DNA of 38,580 nucleotides from NCBI GenBank assembly GCA_039033415.1, contig JBCCCR010000002.1, forward strand, positions 1 to 38,580, read 5' to 3'. The notes under the pieces were generated by a model. That model saw nothing but the letters and a program-made list of their open reading frames with translations, made no database searches and was not told where the DNA came from. The translations under genes were made by a program, and so were the position numbers. Position 1 is the first letter of the stretch. Every line of letters begins with the position of its first letter. The DNA is from Pseudomonadota bacterium. GTDB taxonomy: Bacteria > Pseudomonadota > Gammaproteobacteria > Xanthomonadales > SZUA-38. Positions 24,812 through 33,121 of this stretch are shown here, piece by piece.

Positions 24812-26040
24812 AGGAACAGGTTCTCGGTGTCGAGACCATAGGAGCTTGGCGGCAGGCCCCGCTTGATCGTGATGGAGTCGTCGCCGGCCTCATCAAGCTC
24901 CTTCAGATCCAGCTCGACAAACTCGTCAAGCGGCTGCTTGTTGCTATCGAGCAGCAGCATCAGCTTCGGCTGAAGGCGGCGGATACCGTTGAGTGAGATC
25001 ACCACACCCACCTCACCGCTGTTGAGCTCTACCAGCGTACCGGTGGGGAAAATGCCCACAGCCTGAATAAACTGTTCGACCAGCTCGCTTTGGTAATCCA
25101 CCCCGCGCCACTCATACAGCAGGTTCACTGCGCTGTGGGGCGACATCGCCTTGGCGTACAGCCGCTCGCTAGTCAGCGCATCATAGGTATCCACAATGCC
25201 CGCAATGCGGCCAAACATCGGGATTTCGCGGCCCCGCAGACCTGCGGGATAGCCGTTCCCGTCAAAACGCTCGTGGTGGGTCGCAACCATCTCGATCACC
25301 TTGTCGTCAGCCGCAGAGGTTTCCGACAGGATGTCGACGCTGTGCTGCACATGACTCTGGAGCGTTTTGAGCGCACCCTCCGAAAGCTGTTCAGCATGGT
25401 TGAGCAGCTCAACGGGAATCCGGGTCTTGCCCACGTCCAGCAGCAACCCGCCGAGCGCCAGACGCTCGATCGATCCGCGATTCAAACCCAGGTGGCGGCC
25501 AAAGGTGGCGGCCCAGACCGAGGTCCCCAGCGAGTGTCGATAGGAGTAGACGTCTTTGCGTTTGAGGTCGGTCAGACAGGCAAAAGCGTCCGGACATCGC
25601 ATGATCGAATCGATCATCAGCGCCACCCCCTCGGAAAGACGATCGAGATCGAGCTTTTTGCCGTGACGCAGATCTGTCATCACCTGACTGATGTTTTGGT
25701 TCAGCGAATCATAGGTTTGGGAGGCCGGACCGATTTCATCCCGGATCTCGGTCTGCTGCTCATAATCGGTGTCTCGAAGCTCTTCGATCTCCGCCACCGC
25801 CTGCGGATCGAGCTCCTGGTGGTCGTCATGAACCACAAACCGGGGGTCGGGGGCCTCGCCGCGGCTGGTGTCCACAAACACGTGCCGACAGAACTTCGTG
25901 AGCTGCTGCAGCTGATCCGGGTTTCGTACGTGGAATCCCTGCAGCGAAAACGGCGTTTCCAGCCAGGGCCGGTCGAGTCGGCTGACGAACATGCCAATAC
26001 GCACGGTATTGGTTCGGATTTTGACCTCTGCCAGGTTCAC
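24808..26040 (-). CDS. HD-GYP domain protein with DUF3391 N-terminus and altered HD motif
   Basis: The 410-residue cytoplasmic protein has a DUF3391-type N-terminal region (about 5-100), then an HD-GYP domain (about 150-345). The upstream His169 (YRHSL), HHERFDGNGYPAGLRG at 255-270 and DTYDALTSERLY at 284-295 are present. The HD dyad itself reads LLLDVGK, with Leu201 where metal-binding His is expected. HD-GYP enzymes hydrolyse c-di-GMP to GMP. Loss of this ligand probably weakens or abolishes catalysis, leaving a binding or regulatory role. The start GTG at 26040 has no good ribosome site nearby. It is coupled by a GTGA overlap to the frameshifted GGDEF-EAL gene. Confidence 0.9.
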   Translation of the reverse strand: MNLAEVKIRTNTVRIGMFVSRLDRPWLETPFSLQGFHVRNPDQLQQLTKFCRHVFVDTSRGEAPDPRFVVHDDHQELDPQAVAEIEELRDTDYEQQTEIRDEIGPASQTYDSLNQNISQVMTDLRHGKKLDLDRLSEGVALMIDSIMRCPDAFACLTDLKRKDVYSYRHSLGTSVWAATFGRHLGLNRGSIERLALGGLLLDVGKTRIPVELLNHAEQLSEGALKTLQSHVQHSVDILSETSAADDKVIEMVATHHERFDGNGYPAGLRGREIPMFGRIAGIVDTYDALTSERLYAKAMSPHSAVNLLYEWRGVDYQSELVEQFIQAVGIFPTGTLVELNSGEVGVVISLNGIRRLQPKLMLLLDSNKQPLDEFVELDLKELDEAGDDSITIKRGLPPSSYGLDTENLFL

Positions 26041-26131
26041 GAGAGCGGGCCGTTTCTTTCCTTTAAAGAGGACCCATCGGCGGCCGAAATCAAATCTTTA
26101 GCGCAATCGATCGCGCCGGCCTACCTGACCC

Positions 26132-27544
26132 TTAGTTGGAAGTGACCTCAAAGCCATCGTTAAAGAGCAGCAGCAGCAGTCGCTGCCCCCAGAGCTCAAA
26201 CTTGTTGTCGATACCGCCGTTGACGTTGTCATCCCCCCACCAGGTGACCAGCACACCGGCCGTGGAAGCCGCCACCGTCGGGAGCAACCCAATAAAGTTG
26301 ATGTTGTCGCCGCCCATATTGCTGATCTGCGCCTGATCAGCACCGGGCGCCGGGTCAGCACCCGCTCGGAGCACTCGAAGGTAGACCTCGCGGTCCGGAT
26401 CGTTTTGTACTCGCAGATTTCCGCTCCACGTTACAAAGTAGGCACCTTCACCGCTCGAATAAATCAAACCCGGCCGTCCCGCCTCGAGACATTGGCCACC
26501 TGGCTGGCAGTCGACGTTGACTCCGGATCTTGTGAAGCTGTCGACAAACGCCGAGAAGCTAATCCGAAACTTGCCCGCTCCAAGCGCATTGCCTGCTGCG
26601 TCGACCCGACGCCCGAACATCTCATACGACTCTTGAACGACGCCCTCAGCAGGGTCACTGTGGGCGAACACAATCAGGTATTCACTGAGGTCGGGATTGA
26701 AAGCAATCTCCGATCGCGCGGTGAAAAACCCCGGCGTTGCGTAGGCACGCTCAGGCGTTAGCTGGGGCGTGCCGTCGGACGAGAGGATCTGATACCGAGG
26801 GCTCTCGGTATTGTTCGCCCAAATGACGAGATACTCATTGTCCACATCGTTGTACGCGACAGTCGAGTTGAGCTTGAATCCATCGATACTGTCCACCCGA
26901 AAGGCATCCCCGATCGGGGCTCCGTCGGTAGCGTTGAACCGCCGAGCCTCGGTCGTTCGGTTGAAGACACCGTCTGTAATGCGCGTCCAAACCACAAGGA
27001 ACTCGCCGTCCTGTGAGTTGAAGGCGATATCAGGGCGGACATCATTGGTGACGTTATCGTCAACCACAAAAACCGGACCGACAGGCTGCCCATCTGCGCC
27101 GATAAGGCGTCCGTAGATATCCACGCTGGCAGCGCTAAACTCCGAGTCTTGCGCGTTGTAAACCACAATATAACCGTTGCGAATCGGGTCATAGGCGAGT
27201 CGACGCTCCTGCGGCGACCCTCCAGCGGAACCGGTGCCGTCCACGCTGGTGAGTAGCACCGGATCGCCGATCGGCGACCCGAGCCGATCCAGCCGCAGCC
27301 CGTACATTTCGATTTCGTCTGAAGCGACCGGGGCCTCAGGTCGGCGCCCCAGAAAGACCACATAGAACTCATCGTTCTGCGGGTTGTAAACCATGGTCTG
27401 ACGGGCGGCGAAGGCGAACGTGTCGTCAGCCGGGCCAAAGTTGGTGATTCGAAAGTCATCCGCTCCCGTTTCTCGGAGCTGTGCTGCGGCGGAAAAGCTG
27501 GTCAGTAGTGCAGCGAAAAGCAGAGCCGTGGTTCTTACGCTCAT
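26132..27544 (-). CDS. Secreted repeat protein, beta-propeller-like, with C-terminal GFE tail
   Basis: The 470-residue protein has a signal peptide (1-21, ending FSAAAQ) and at least six degenerate repeats of about 50 residues. Each is built around a strand pair such as YNPQNDEFYVVF, YDPIRNGYIVVY, FNSQDGEFLVVW, YNDVDNEYLVIW, FNPDLSEYLIVF and YSSGEGAYFVTW. A blade-like all-beta fold is likely. It ends LLLLFNDGFEVTSN, the GFE-type tail. I chose ATG 27544 over 27568 because AAAGGA lies six bases upstream and the signal peptide begins there. The ribosome site lies in the 3' arm of a perfect hairpin (27552..27571). Function is unknown. Confidence 0.83.
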   Translation of the reverse strand: MSVRTTALLFAALLTSFSAAAQLRETGADDFRITNFGPADDTFAFAARQTMVYNPQNDEFYVVFLGRRPEAPVASDEIEMYGLRLDRLGSPIGDPVLLTSVDGTGSAGGSPQERRLAYDPIRNGYIVVYNAQDSEFSAASVDIYGRLIGADGQPVGPVFVVDDNVTNDVRPDIAFNSQDGEFLVVWTRITDGVFNRTTEARRFNATDGAPIGDAFRVDSIDGFKLNSTVAYNDVDNEYLVIWANNTESPRYQILSSDGTPQLTPERAYATPGFFTARSEIAFNPDLSEYLIVFAHSDPAEGVVQESYEMFGRRVDAAGNALGAGKFRISFSAFVDSFTRSGVNVDCQPGGQCLEAGRPGLIYSSGEGAYFVTWSGNLRVQNDPDREVYLRVLRAGADPAPGADQAQISNMGGDNINFIGLLPTVAASTAGVLVTWWGDDNVNGGIDNKFELWGQRLLLLLFNDGFEVTSN

Positions 27545-27551
27545 GATGGTT

Positions 27552-27571
27552 CCTTTGAAGGGCTTCAAAGG
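27552..27571 (-). promoter_or_regulatory. Perfect hairpin overlapping the ribosome-binding site
   Basis: Arms CCTTTGAAG and CTTCAAAGG (9 bp, perfect) are separated by two bases and lie directly upstream of the secreted repeat-protein gene. In the mRNA the 3' arm contains the AAAGG Shine-Dalgarno. Folding would hide it, so it may control translation. As DNA it could also be a dimeric operator, since the 2-base gap gives a poor RNA loop unless the inner pairs open. Confidence 0.5.
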
Positions 27572-27636
27572 TCATAAGCGCAAAAGGCCGGTGAACGGGA
27601 TCACCGCCCGCCGGGAAAAGGCCGAATCGGCGCTCG

Positions 27637-28671
27637 TTAGCCGAAATTGATCACCACTTTGCCGACGTGCTGGGCGCTGGCGAGGTACTCAAGCGCGGCG
27701 GGCGCCTCATCGAAGGAAAAGCGACGGTCAATGTGCGGACGAACGCCGTTTAGGCTGCACGCCCGCAGCAGGTCCGCGAAGTTCTTGCGGCTGCCCGCCG
27801 TGATCCCCTGGACCACAACGTTCTTAATGAGCATGGCGGTGAGCTTGGGACCCTCCGCCGGCATGCCGCCCAGGGCGCCCAGAAAGCCAAGCCGCGCGTT
27901 GGGCGCGCAGGCGGCCAGCGACTGATCCAAGGTGCTGAGCCCCACGGTTTCGACCACGATGTCAGCACCGCCGGTTTCCTCGAGGACCGCATTTTCCCAG
28001 TCGGATCGTTCGCGGTAGTTGATGGTGGTATCGGCGCCCAGCGAACGCGCCAGCTCAAGCTTTTCATTGCTCGAAGAGGTAATGACCACCTTAGCGCCAT
28101 TCATCTTGGCAATTTGCAGCGACATGATGGACACACCGCCGGTGCCGAGCGTCAGGACCACATCACCCGCTTTCACCTTGCCCAGAACCTCCACCACGCG
28201 CCAGGCCGTAATGCCGGCGGCGCCCAAGGCGGCCGCGGACTCGAAACTGAGGTTGTCGGGGAGCTTCACACAGGCGCTCGCGGGAAGCCGAACCACTTCG
28301 GCCAGCCAGCCATCGGCCGAGTTACCCATGTCTGCAGCAAAGATACTTGGGTTGTACTCACCGTCGAGCCAGAGATTGAAGTGAGGCGCTGAGACACGGT
28401 CTCCGACCGAGATCCCGGCAACGTTTGCGCCTACGGCCACCACCTCGCCAGCGCCATCACCCACCGGAATCCGATCTTCCGGCTTTTTGGCGCCGTAGCG
28501 GCCTTCAAGCACCATAATGTCCCGGTAGTTCAGCGAAGCAGCCTGAGTCTTGACCAGCACCTCGCCGGGTCCCGGTTCACCGACCTCTCGACTCACGCGG
28601 CTCAATGAATCCAGGCCGGCCTGCTCGCCAACCTCAAAGGCACTTACGTTCTGGAAGACCGAATCGGCCAT
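27637..28671 (-). CDS. Medium-chain dehydrogenase/reductase (zinc-free, quinone-oxidoreductase-like)
   Basis: The 344-residue protein has the GroES-like N-terminal domain (AASLNYRDIMVLEGRYG, IPVGDGAGEVVAVG). A Rossmann cofactor domain follows with GTGGVSIMSLQIAKMNGAKVV and an SSSNEKLELARSLGAD segment, suggesting NADPH preference. The usual catalytic zinc Cys is replaced by Asn in LNYRD, as in quinone oxidoreductases and other zinc-free members. It should reduce an activated double bond or quinone, or oxidise an alcohol. Substrate is unknown. GGGGTAG precedes the ATG. It lies 96 bp downstream of the beta-helix gene and upstream of the secreted repeat protein. Confidence 0.9.
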   Translation of the reverse strand: MADSVFQNVSAFEVGEQAGLDSLSRVSREVGEPGPGEVLVKTQAASLNYRDIMVLEGRYGAKKPEDRIPVGDGAGEVVAVGANVAGISVGDRVSAPHFNLWLDGEYNPSIFAADMGNSADGWLAEVVRLPASACVKLPDNLSFESAAALGAAGITAWRVVEVLGKVKAGDVVLTLGTGGVSIMSLQIAKMNGAKVVITSSSNEKLELARSLGADTTINYRERSDWENAVLEETGGADIVVETVGLSTLDQSLAACAPNARLGFLGALGGMPAEGPKLTAMLIKNVVVQGITAGSRKNFADLLRACSLNGVRPHIDRRFSFDEAPAALEYLASAQHVGKVVINFG

Positions 28672-28767
28672 GGAACTACCCCAACGATTTAAATGATTGT
28701 CGAGTATAGGGGCAGCGCTGGCGAGGTGTATACCGTATTCCGCCTCCCGGCAGACCGTGACGCTAAA

Positions 28768-30036
28768 TCAGTCCTCGAACCCATCGCTGAAGAGGATGGT
28801 CACCGGCTCGTCTGCGCCGACGAGCGTCTGCGCGGACCGCCGGATTCCATCGAAATCGAAGGGCGCCGAAGCTGAGCGCGGGACAAGCTGGGCGCTCATC
28901 GCACCGGCTGGAGAAACATGCAGATCGCCGCTTGGCGGATCGGAAAACCAGCCGGCCTCAGCGTTGGTTTGGTTGTCAGCGATGCTGGCCGACGCGCCGT
29001 TTCGCAGCGCGATGTTCGCGTCGAGCAGATTATGCTGCACCTCAACATTGGTGGTGTCTGCAAAACGCACCTCTATCGCGTTTTCGTACCGACCGCTGGT
29101 GAGCACCGTGTTGTGCAAGACGCTGGCGTTCGGGGATGCAGCGTAGATGCCCACGTCGACAGCGTAAGGCGCCGCCGGATCCCAGCGGATAAAGTTATTG
29201 CGAACGTTTCCGCCCAGGTGATCGACACCGCCGATCAAGCCCAACGAGACTCCGCGGGAGGAGTCGATGATGGTGTTTCCCTCGACCACCGTGTTGCTCG
29301 AGCCCTGCCACATCAGAATCGCCGGGCCGGCCACCGCCTGGTTCTGGCATTTGATCCCTCGAATCAGGTTGTCTCGGATCACCCACCCGTCGACGCCGAT
29401 CGCATCGATGCCGTTGGTGTAGCACGAGTTCGGTGGACTGCCCTCCGGATGCACTAGCGCGCCGACGTTGTAGAAAATCTCGGAGTACTCGATGACGACA
29501 TCGTCAGCGTTGCCTCCCGAGGCTTTGATGATCTGCTGGCCGGCGTCGAAAAATCGGCTGTGATACAGGCGTACGCCCGCAGCACCCTGATCACCTTGAA
29601 TCGCCACGGCATGGTAATAGACGTTGCCGACACTGAGGTCGGCGATAGTGACATTCGTTGCGGTAAAAATCTGAATACCGAAAGGCACGCGGGTGTCCAG
29701 CATGCCGGCGCCGAGCAGCGTGACGTCCTCCGGATTGCCGGTGCTCCCACGCAGCTGGATGTTGCTGATGGGGCTCGCACCGAAACGACCCACGGTCAGC
29801 CGACCGTCGACGCCATTGGGGAAATTCACCGAGGCCAGATCGTAAACGCCGGGCGAAATGACAATCGCCTGGTTGCTGCCGAGGTTCCAGCAGGCGTCGG
29901 CTAACTGCTGAGCCGTTGAGACGTTGATCACCGTAAACGATGTGTCGAGCGGCGGGAGCGGCGGTGCCTGATCGGGCGTTCGGGCACTGCTGATGCTCCA
30001 CATCAGCCAGGCACCCATGATGAGTAGGCGTTGCAT
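28768..30036 (-). CDS. Secreted right-handed parallel beta-helix protein with GFE tail
   Basis: The 422-residue protein has a signal peptide (about 1-18). A long series of short strands typical of right-handed beta-helix (pectate-lyase-like, NosD-like) folds follows: STAQQLADACWNLGSNQAIVISPGVYDL at the start, then turns such as NVTIADLSVGNVYY, NTVVEGNTIIDSSRG, ASVLHNTVLTSG and NVEVQHNLLDANI. Such folds bind or cleave polysaccharides, but I cannot point to catalytic residues. It ends VTILFSDGFED, the same type of tail as two other secreted proteins here. The ATG follows a CAGGG-like site. The gene precedes the dehydrogenase gene on the same strand. Confidence 0.85.
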   Translation of the reverse strand: MQRLLIMGAWLMWSISSARTPDQAPPLPPLDTSFTVINVSTAQQLADACWNLGSNQAIVISPGVYDLASVNFPNGVDGRLTVGRFGASPISNIQLRGSTGNPEDVTLLGAGMLDTRVPFGIQIFTATNVTIADLSVGNVYYHAVAIQGDQGAAGVRLYHSRFFDAGQQIIKASGGNADDVVIEYSEIFYNVGALVHPEGSPPNSCYTNGIDAIGVDGWVIRDNLIRGIKCQNQAVAGPAILMWQGSSNTVVEGNTIIDSSRGVSLGLIGGVDHLGGNVRNNFIRWDPAAPYAVDVGIYAASPNASVLHNTVLTSGRYENAIEVRFADTTNVEVQHNLLDANIALRNGASASIADNQTNAEAGWFSDPPSGDLHVSPAGAMSAQLVPRSASAPFDFDGIRRSAQTLVGADEPVTILFSDGFED

Positions 30037-30155
30037 GGCCCTGAGCTTAGCGGTCCACCAGAACCGGTTCAGTGAGCTAAGCCTTACTTTCAGACAAGCG
30101 GACCTGGCCAGCGTCTACCTGGCCCGTCTTCCCAGACAAGCAGGCGCTGAGGGCT

Positions 30156-30269
30156 CTAGATCAGCGGGATTTCGGGTTCCTGAAAAGCCACCCAGATCAC
30201 CTGATCCTTTCGCGTCAGCGGGGCTTCATCGTCGACAAGCGGGTGGGATTTGACTGAGCTCGTTTTCAT
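30156..30269 (-). CDS. Possible 37-residue small protein
   Basis: From ATG 30269 the frame encodes a short acidic peptide beginning MKTSSVKSH and ending EPEIPLI, with codon use like the neighbouring genes. It has no signal peptide, membrane segment or known motif, and no clear Shine-Dalgarno. The same frame stays open upstream to 30539 but there it is antisense to the rod-like gene. It could simply be an open frame in GC-rich sequence. Confidence 0.22.
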   Translation of the reverse strand: MKTSSVKSHPLVDDEAPLTRKDQVIWVAFQEPEIPLI

Positions 30270-30405
30270 GGGCGCAACTACTGGAGTCCCAACTGATAGC
30301 AAGAAAAAAATATTGGCGTAACGGTCGTCATCGTAGGTTAACGTTGCGTGAAGTGCGCGGCTGGCGAGCTTCGCTGGGCGATGTTTTCCTCGCCTGCAGC
30401 CGAGA

Positions 30406-30431
30406 GGCCTAAAGTCCCGAGACTTTAGGCC
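30406..30431. repeat. Inverted repeat GGCCTAAAGTC-N4-GACTTTAGGCC
   Basis: Two perfect 11-bp arms enclose CCGA and overlap the FliA promoter from the -35 into the first bases of the -10. It could be an operator for a repressor or activator. It could also be a terminator for leftward or rightward read-through, but no T tract follows. Confidence 0.6.
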
Positions 30432-30436
30432 GATCT
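30410..30436 (+). promoter_or_regulatory. FliA (sigma-28) promoter
   Basis: The sequence reads TAAAGTCC, eleven bases, GCCGATCT. The enterobacterial consensus is TAAAGTTT-N11-GCCGATAA, so both elements match at 6 of 8 bases and spacing is exact. Transcription would start near 30443, about 34 bases before the ATG of the flagellar-rod-like gene. The -35 lies in a perfect 11-bp-arm inverted repeat (30406..30431). Confidence 0.7.
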
Positions 30437-30476
30437 TTGCGTTTGTCGGAGACTCTAAGACAGCAGGGACAAAACC

Positions 30477-30704
30477 ATGAAGGTGGCGGGAAACAGCTTT
30501 CAGCTGGGGCAGCTCGGCATCCAGCGAGGCTTGCGGCAACTGAGGGAAGCGGCGTCAACCATCGCTCGCAACGACAGCGGAGCTATCGAGACCAATAACG
30601 CATTGATTTCGCTGATCGAAAGCCGACAGCAGGTCGAAGCGTCAGTTCGTGTGATGGAGCGAACCAATCGCGCACTCGACTTACTCATCAACCTAACCAG
30701 CTGA
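30477..30704 (+). CDS. Small flagellar rod/hook-type helical protein
   Basis: The 75-residue protein has no signal peptide and is nearly all helix. An N-terminal GIQRGLRQLREAASTIA segment resembles the conserved start of axial flagellar proteins. The C-terminal half (IETNNALISLIESRQQVEASVRVMERTNRALDLLINL) resembles the C-terminal rod-domain helix of FlgB/FlgC/FlgG, which reads NNA-L-E-x-Q-x2-E-A. It looks like a mini axial protein lacking the central domain. The ATG follows an AGGGA site by about nine bases, and a FliA promoter lies 40 bp upstream, which supports a late flagellar or motility role. It lies outside any flagellar cluster and converges with the hybrid kinase gene. Confidence 0.75.
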   Translation: MKVAGNSFQLGQLGIQRGLRQLREAASTIARNDSGAIETNNALISLIESRQQVEASVRVMERTNRALDLLINLTS

Positions 30705-30727
30705 GCGAACGACCGGAATGGCGTCCT

Positions 30728-33121
30728 TTAGAAGAGCTTGTTGACCGCCTCCATCAGCGCCGTGATCGTATAGGGCTTTTTGATGATGGGCTCCTTAAGC
30801 GTGTTTTGCACGTCCTCCGGAATGAAACCGGAAACCAGCAAAATAGCAACGTCCTCCGAAAGCTCCCGGATCGCCAGCGCAACCTCCTGACCACCGAGTT
30901 CGGGCATCACCAGATCAAGCACCACGAGCTGAATATCGCTCTGGTGACTCTTGTAAATGTCCAGCGCCTCCCTGCCGTTGGCTGCCGTCAGCGTGCGATA
31001 GCCCGCCTTTTCCAACACCATCCGGGTCAGATTAACGATCTCGGCATTATCGTCGGCGATCAGCGCTACTTTCCCGTCGTTTGGCATCTTTTCTCTAGGC
31101 GGGTTGTCGTCGGTCTTCGGTTCCATGGGTGGGGTTTCGGCCAGCGGGAGAAAAACTGTAAAACAGGCGCCTTTGCCCGGCGGCGCTTCGACGTTGATCA
31201 GGCCCTTATGCTGCTCAACAATACTGTAGCAGTTCGACAAGCCGAGACCCGAACCCGTTTTGGTGCCTTTGGTCGTAAAAAACGGATCGAAGATTCGCGG
31301 CAGGACATCCGGTTCAATGCCGGTACCGTTATCCTTGATAGAGACCGACACATAATCGCCGGGTAGCAAATTGGGTCGCCCCTCAAGCGCTCGGCGATCG
31401 AGCGTCGTACGACATGTGGTGATCGATACACGGCCCGCACCCTGGATGGCATCGCGGGCGTTGAAACACAAATTCAGCAGTGCCTGCTCGAGCTGCGATT
31501 TATCAATGCAGATGGGTAGCGGCTCGTTGGCCAACTCGATCGTCAGCTCAACCGACGCCGGGAGCGTACGAATCAGGAGCTCGTTCAGTTCAACCACGTA
31601 TTCATTGATGTCGAACACTTCGGGACGCGACGCATCTTGACGGCTGAGGGTAGCCAGCTTGTCCGTCAAACCAACGGCGCGTTTCGCCACGTTGCGAATC
31701 TGTTCGAGCAATTCGCGATGTTGCGCATCGCCACCATCGTCGAGCAGCGCGAAGTCGATATTGCCGAGGATGACCTGCAGCAAATTGTTGAAGTCGTGGG
31801 TAATGCCTCCGGCCAGTTCGCCCATGGCACGCATCTTCTGCGAGTGAGAAATGCTCTGTTCGAGCTGTTTGATGTCGGTGACGTCTCTCCCGACGGCCGT
31901 AATGGCCTGCAGGTTACCCACGTCGTCAAAGATGCCTCGATTCGACCAGGCAACCCAGCGCCAGCCCGCTTTGGTCATCGCTCGCTGCTCGTGGTATGAG
32001 GTATGAGGTGGGTCGGCTAAGCTTGCGAGCGACCGGCGGGTGAGCTCACGATCGTCTTCGTGCACCAGCGGCATAAAGCTCGAACCCAGCAGTTCATCCT
32101 CGGACTTACCAAAGACCTCGCAGTAGCTCGGGCTGATGTACTGAAACTCACCTTTCGGATTGACCTTGACGACCATGTCGGTCTGGTTTTCGACCAGCAG
32201 TCGATACTTGTCCTCGTTCTCCTCGATCTTGGCTTGCTTCAGCAGCGCACTGCGCATGACCAAAGCCAGCATCATGCTGAAAACAACACCTATCATGGCC
32301 CAGATTTCGTCGAACATGCTGTGCCTGGTGTCGAGGTAAGACTGAAGCGGTGCCAGCTGAAACTGCCACGGCCGACCAACAACCTCTACCGCCAGGCTCT
32401 GGCTGAATGGACTCGGCGCCTTGGCCTCTTCGTCGCGCTGCTCATAGAACACCGTCCCGGCATCCGTGAAGCTGAACCGAAAGTTCTCCCGCAAACGCCC
32501 CTCGGGCAGACAGGAACTCATCAACGATTCGACGCGAAAAACACCGTCAACAAATCCTAGCTGTTGGTTGTCGACGCTCAGAATCTGCTGATAGAGCACA
32601 AATCCGAGCCCAGACTGCAGCAGCTCAATCATGTCGGTTCGCGTCATCTGGCCGGAAGCTGCGGCAGCCGTGATCGCTTGGACAACAGAACGGTTGGCGT
32701 TTTTTGAGAGGTCGGCGTTGAGCGCCGGTCGATTGCTTTCAACTGGATGAATCACGCGGATGATGCCGGCCGTATCCACATAATTGAGCGCCTGAATGCC
32801 GGAGTAGAGCGGCATCAGCGAACTCGCGCGCGTTTCCCACATTTCTCGAACCACGTCGGCCGACTGCCAGGGATAGCTAGCTAGCGTCCGAACCAGGCCG
32901 GCACGGGCATCAAAGCACGCCTCCAGCCGGATCTTTAGCTGTTCCGCCGTGATGCGCGTCTCCAGTGCAATCCGTTCCCGATCGCTGGCACGGCTGGCTA
33001 GGATAAGCCATGCCATCAGCGCCAGACTGGCAACCAGAAACAAGGACGGTAACCAGTTGTAACGCTGCTTCCAGACCAGTGCAGCCACTACTCCCCCTGG
33101 GCTCTCGCGTCTCTGATTCAT
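30728..33121 (-). CDS. CHASE-PAS hybrid sensor histidine kinase
   Basis: The 797-residue protein has a membrane segment (about 24-43), a periplasmic CHASE-like domain (about 70-250) and a second membrane segment (about 272-292). A PAS domain (about 305-420, ending GRDVTDIKQLE) is followed by HisKA with phosphoacceptor His442 in GGITHDFNNLL. The HATPase domain has N-box LNLCFNARDAI, DNGTGI, and FTTKGTKTGSGLGLSNC. A C-terminal receiver (684-797) has phosphoacceptor Asp736 in LVVLDLVMP and Lys in IIKKPY. It senses an external ligand and phosphorylates its own receiver or a partner. No separate regulator gene is adjacent. I chose the ATG at 33121. A TTG at 33136 would add five residues, and neither has a clear ribosome site. 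Confidence 0.93.
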   Translation of the reverse strand: MNQRRESPGGVVAALVWKQRYNWLPSLFLVASLALMAWLILASRASDRERIALETRITAEQLKIRLEACFDARAGLVRTLASYPWQSADVVREMWETRASSLMPLYSGIQALNYVDTAGIIRVIHPVESNRPALNADLSKNANRSVVQAITAAAASGQMTRTDMIELLQSGLGFVLYQQILSVDNQQLGFVDGVFRVESLMSSCLPEGRLRENFRFSFTDAGTVFYEQRDEEAKAPSPFSQSLAVEVVGRPWQFQLAPLQSYLDTRHSMFDEIWAMIGVVFSMMLALVMRSALLKQAKIEENEDKYRLLVENQTDMVVKVNPKGEFQYISPSYCEVFGKSEDELLGSSFMPLVHEDDRELTRRSLASLADPPHTSYHEQRAMTKAGWRWVAWSNRGIFDDVGNLQAITAVGRDVTDIKQLEQSISHSQKMRAMGELAGGITHDFNNLLQVILGNIDFALLDDGGDAQHRELLEQIRNVAKRAVGLTDKLATLSRQDASRPEVFDINEYVVELNELLIRTLPASVELTIELANEPLPICIDKSQLEQALLNLCFNARDAIQGAGRVSITTCRTTLDRRALEGRPNLLPGDYVSVSIKDNGTGIEPDVLPRIFDPFFTTKGTKTGSGLGLSNCYSIVEQHKGLINVEAPPGKGACFTVFLPLAETPPMEPKTDDNPPREKMPNDGKVALIADDNAEIVNLTRMVLEKAGYRTLTAANGREALDIYKSHQSDIQLVVLDLVMPELGGQEVALAIRELSEDVAILLVSGFIPEDVQNTLKEPIIKKPYTITALMEAVNKLF

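Larger units (their letters stand above)
30037..30476. other. Intergenic region upstream of the small rod-like gene
   Basis: This 440-bp region separates two divergent genes. It includes an AT-rich patch near 30300, a FliA-type promoter at 30410..30436 firing rightwards, and a possible small leftward ORF at 30156..30269. I found no riboswitch that I recognise; the c-di-GMP aptamer core sequence is absent. Confidence 0.6.

Noticed and set aside
25090-26145. 351-codon plus-strand frame opposite the HD-GYP gene
   Set aside because: It is antisense to a gene with clear domain motifs and has no recognisable motif or ribosome site. High GC makes such shadows common.
30300-30476. Possible c-di-GMP riboswitch in the leader before the rod-like gene
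   Set aside because: The conserved aptamer core and tetraloop-receptor layout are absent. The visible stem is explained as an inverted repeat over a FliA promoter.
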